A stretch of 48,156 bases of DNA from NCBI GenBank assembly GCA_964456745.1, contig CAYWBW010000016.1, positions 1 through 48,156 on the forward strand, read 5' to 3'. The translations under genes were made by a program, and so were the position numbers. Each line of letters starts with the position of its first letter. The first letter of the stretch is position 1. The stretch comes from CAYWBW01 sp964456745 (lineage in GTDB: Bacteria > Patescibacteriota > Gracilibacteria > GCA-2401425 > JAJOLG01). Shown one piece after another: positions 47,811-48,156 of the stretch. The notes beneath the pieces were generated by a model. It did no database searches and was not told where the DNA came from. It saw only the letters and a program-made list of their open reading frames with translations.

Positions 47811-47991
47811 AGTATCACTGGTGGGGGGGCACTCGCAACGCTAGAACGCAGTTCTGGGACTCGAATCAATTTGTTTGTTTCGAGTATTGTGAGTTATTAT
47901 GCCAAAAATGAGAGTAATGAGTTTCTTAATCTGGCATTAAAGTCAAATGATAATTAGCTTTTTTGTAAAACTATTGCATGAAAACATTTCA
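47811..47991 (-). ncRNA. Candidate structured small RNA of about 180 nt
   Basis: A minus-strand unit with its own promoter (47998-48026) and terminator (47779-47810) and no convincing open frame. The predicted RNA has three successive stem-loops: ATGCCA with TGGCAT (47932-47937, 47899-47904), ACTCGAA with TTCGAGT (47879-47885, 47859-47865), and AGAAC-TGC-GTTCT (47843-47855). The 3' part is GC-rich, unlike the AT-rich surroundings, and runs CCCCCCCACCA at 47819-47829. The CCA end and TTCGAGT recall a tRNA, but there is no matching 5' acceptor strand. I do not recognise tmRNA, RNase P, SRP or 6S RNA features. Confidence 0.5.
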
Positions 47992-47997
47992 ACGACA

Positions 47998-48026
47998 ATT
48001 ATATGTGTTTAAATTATTATTCACAA
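47998..48026 (-). promoter_or_regulatory. Promoter of the minus-strand small RNA
   Basis: On the minus strand: TTGTGA (48021-48026), exactly 17 bases, then TATAAT (47998-48003). Transcription would start near 47991. Confidence 0.6.
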
Positions 48027-48156
48027 TAAGAATTTTTACAAGTTTTCATGAAATTCTATCATACATATGTAAATCTCATAAAATATTATTATTTATAATA
48101 CTGGTTAAATCTTTTTTTGCAATGCTAAGAAAAATATTCCTTCATTCTAAAATGAA
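48027..48156. other. AT-rich end of window, no gene seen
   Basis: No frame or RNA is supported. The last 16 bases form a near-perfect inverted repeat (TTCATTCTAAAATGAA, 48141-48156), possibly the terminator hairpin of a gene beyond the window. Confidence 0.4.

Noticed and set aside
47819..47885. tRNA-like sequence on the minus strand (TTCGAGT loop and CCACCA end)
   Set aside because: The C-rich acceptor strand has no G-rich partner upstream, the T-arm does not pair, and no D-arm or anticodon arm can be drawn. Kept only as part of an unclassified RNA.

Overview
The window only reads sensibly if TGA is translated. Under the standard code nearly every gene breaks into pieces of under about 115 codons. 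With TGA read as glycine (translation table 25) the same DNA gives about 31 long, tightly packed frames. Family motifs fix the reassignment: both P-loop glycines of a MoxR ATPase, the CLC selectivity motifs, the PGGVGPMT motif of FolD, the G2 box of a histidine kinase and the Rossmann glycines of an SDR all contain TGA where glycine is invariant. With the very AT-rich DNA and small compact genes, this points to a Candidate Phyla Radiation bacterium of the Gracilibacteria (BD1-5/GN02) or Absconditabacteria (SR1) group. The window has no 16S gene or tRNA-Gly(UCA), so I cannot choose between them.

Layout. 1-3027: two unrecognised plus-strand genes. 3088-12857: two divergent MoxR/Bat-type clusters. 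The minus-strand arm is a VWA protein plus a TPR lipoprotein. The plus-strand arm is a secreted protein, a BatD-like protein, MoxR ATPase, DUF58 protein, a small membrane protein, two VWA proteins and a TPR protein with a charged tail. 12985-23950: a minus-strand block of three tandem paralogues of about 1,070-1,090 residues, followed by a 308-residue protein; I recognise no family for any of them. 24009-24193: a MITE-like element with a perfect 8-bp target duplication. 24276-28466: a small membrane protein, folD, a TrmB-type regulator, an unknown helical protein and secF. 28603-36205: two large secreted proteins, the first built of more than thirty calcium-binding thrombospondin type 3-like repeats. 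36544-39821: a lipoprotein, rplS with a long charged tail, a nucleotidyltransferase and thyA. 40007-47620: a 1,027-residue protein with a nucleotidyltransferase-like motif, a CLC channel with CBS domains, an orphan histidine kinase and a frameshifted SDR. 47779-48003: a strong candidate for a structured small RNA with its own promoter and terminator.

Functional picture. Much of the coding capacity concerns the cell envelope and surface: the Bat cluster (a MoxR AAA+ ATPase acting with membrane VWA proteins), very large secreted or membrane proteins, lipoproteins, SecF and a chloride channel. Central metabolism is limited to folD and thyA, which both use methylene-tetrahydrofolate. The most interesting undescribed item is the tandem family at 14045-23950, whose copies share different near-identical tracts, suggesting continuing recombination among them. 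Most starts lack a Shine-Dalgarno sequence, and several have a -10 box only 5-9 bases before the ATG.
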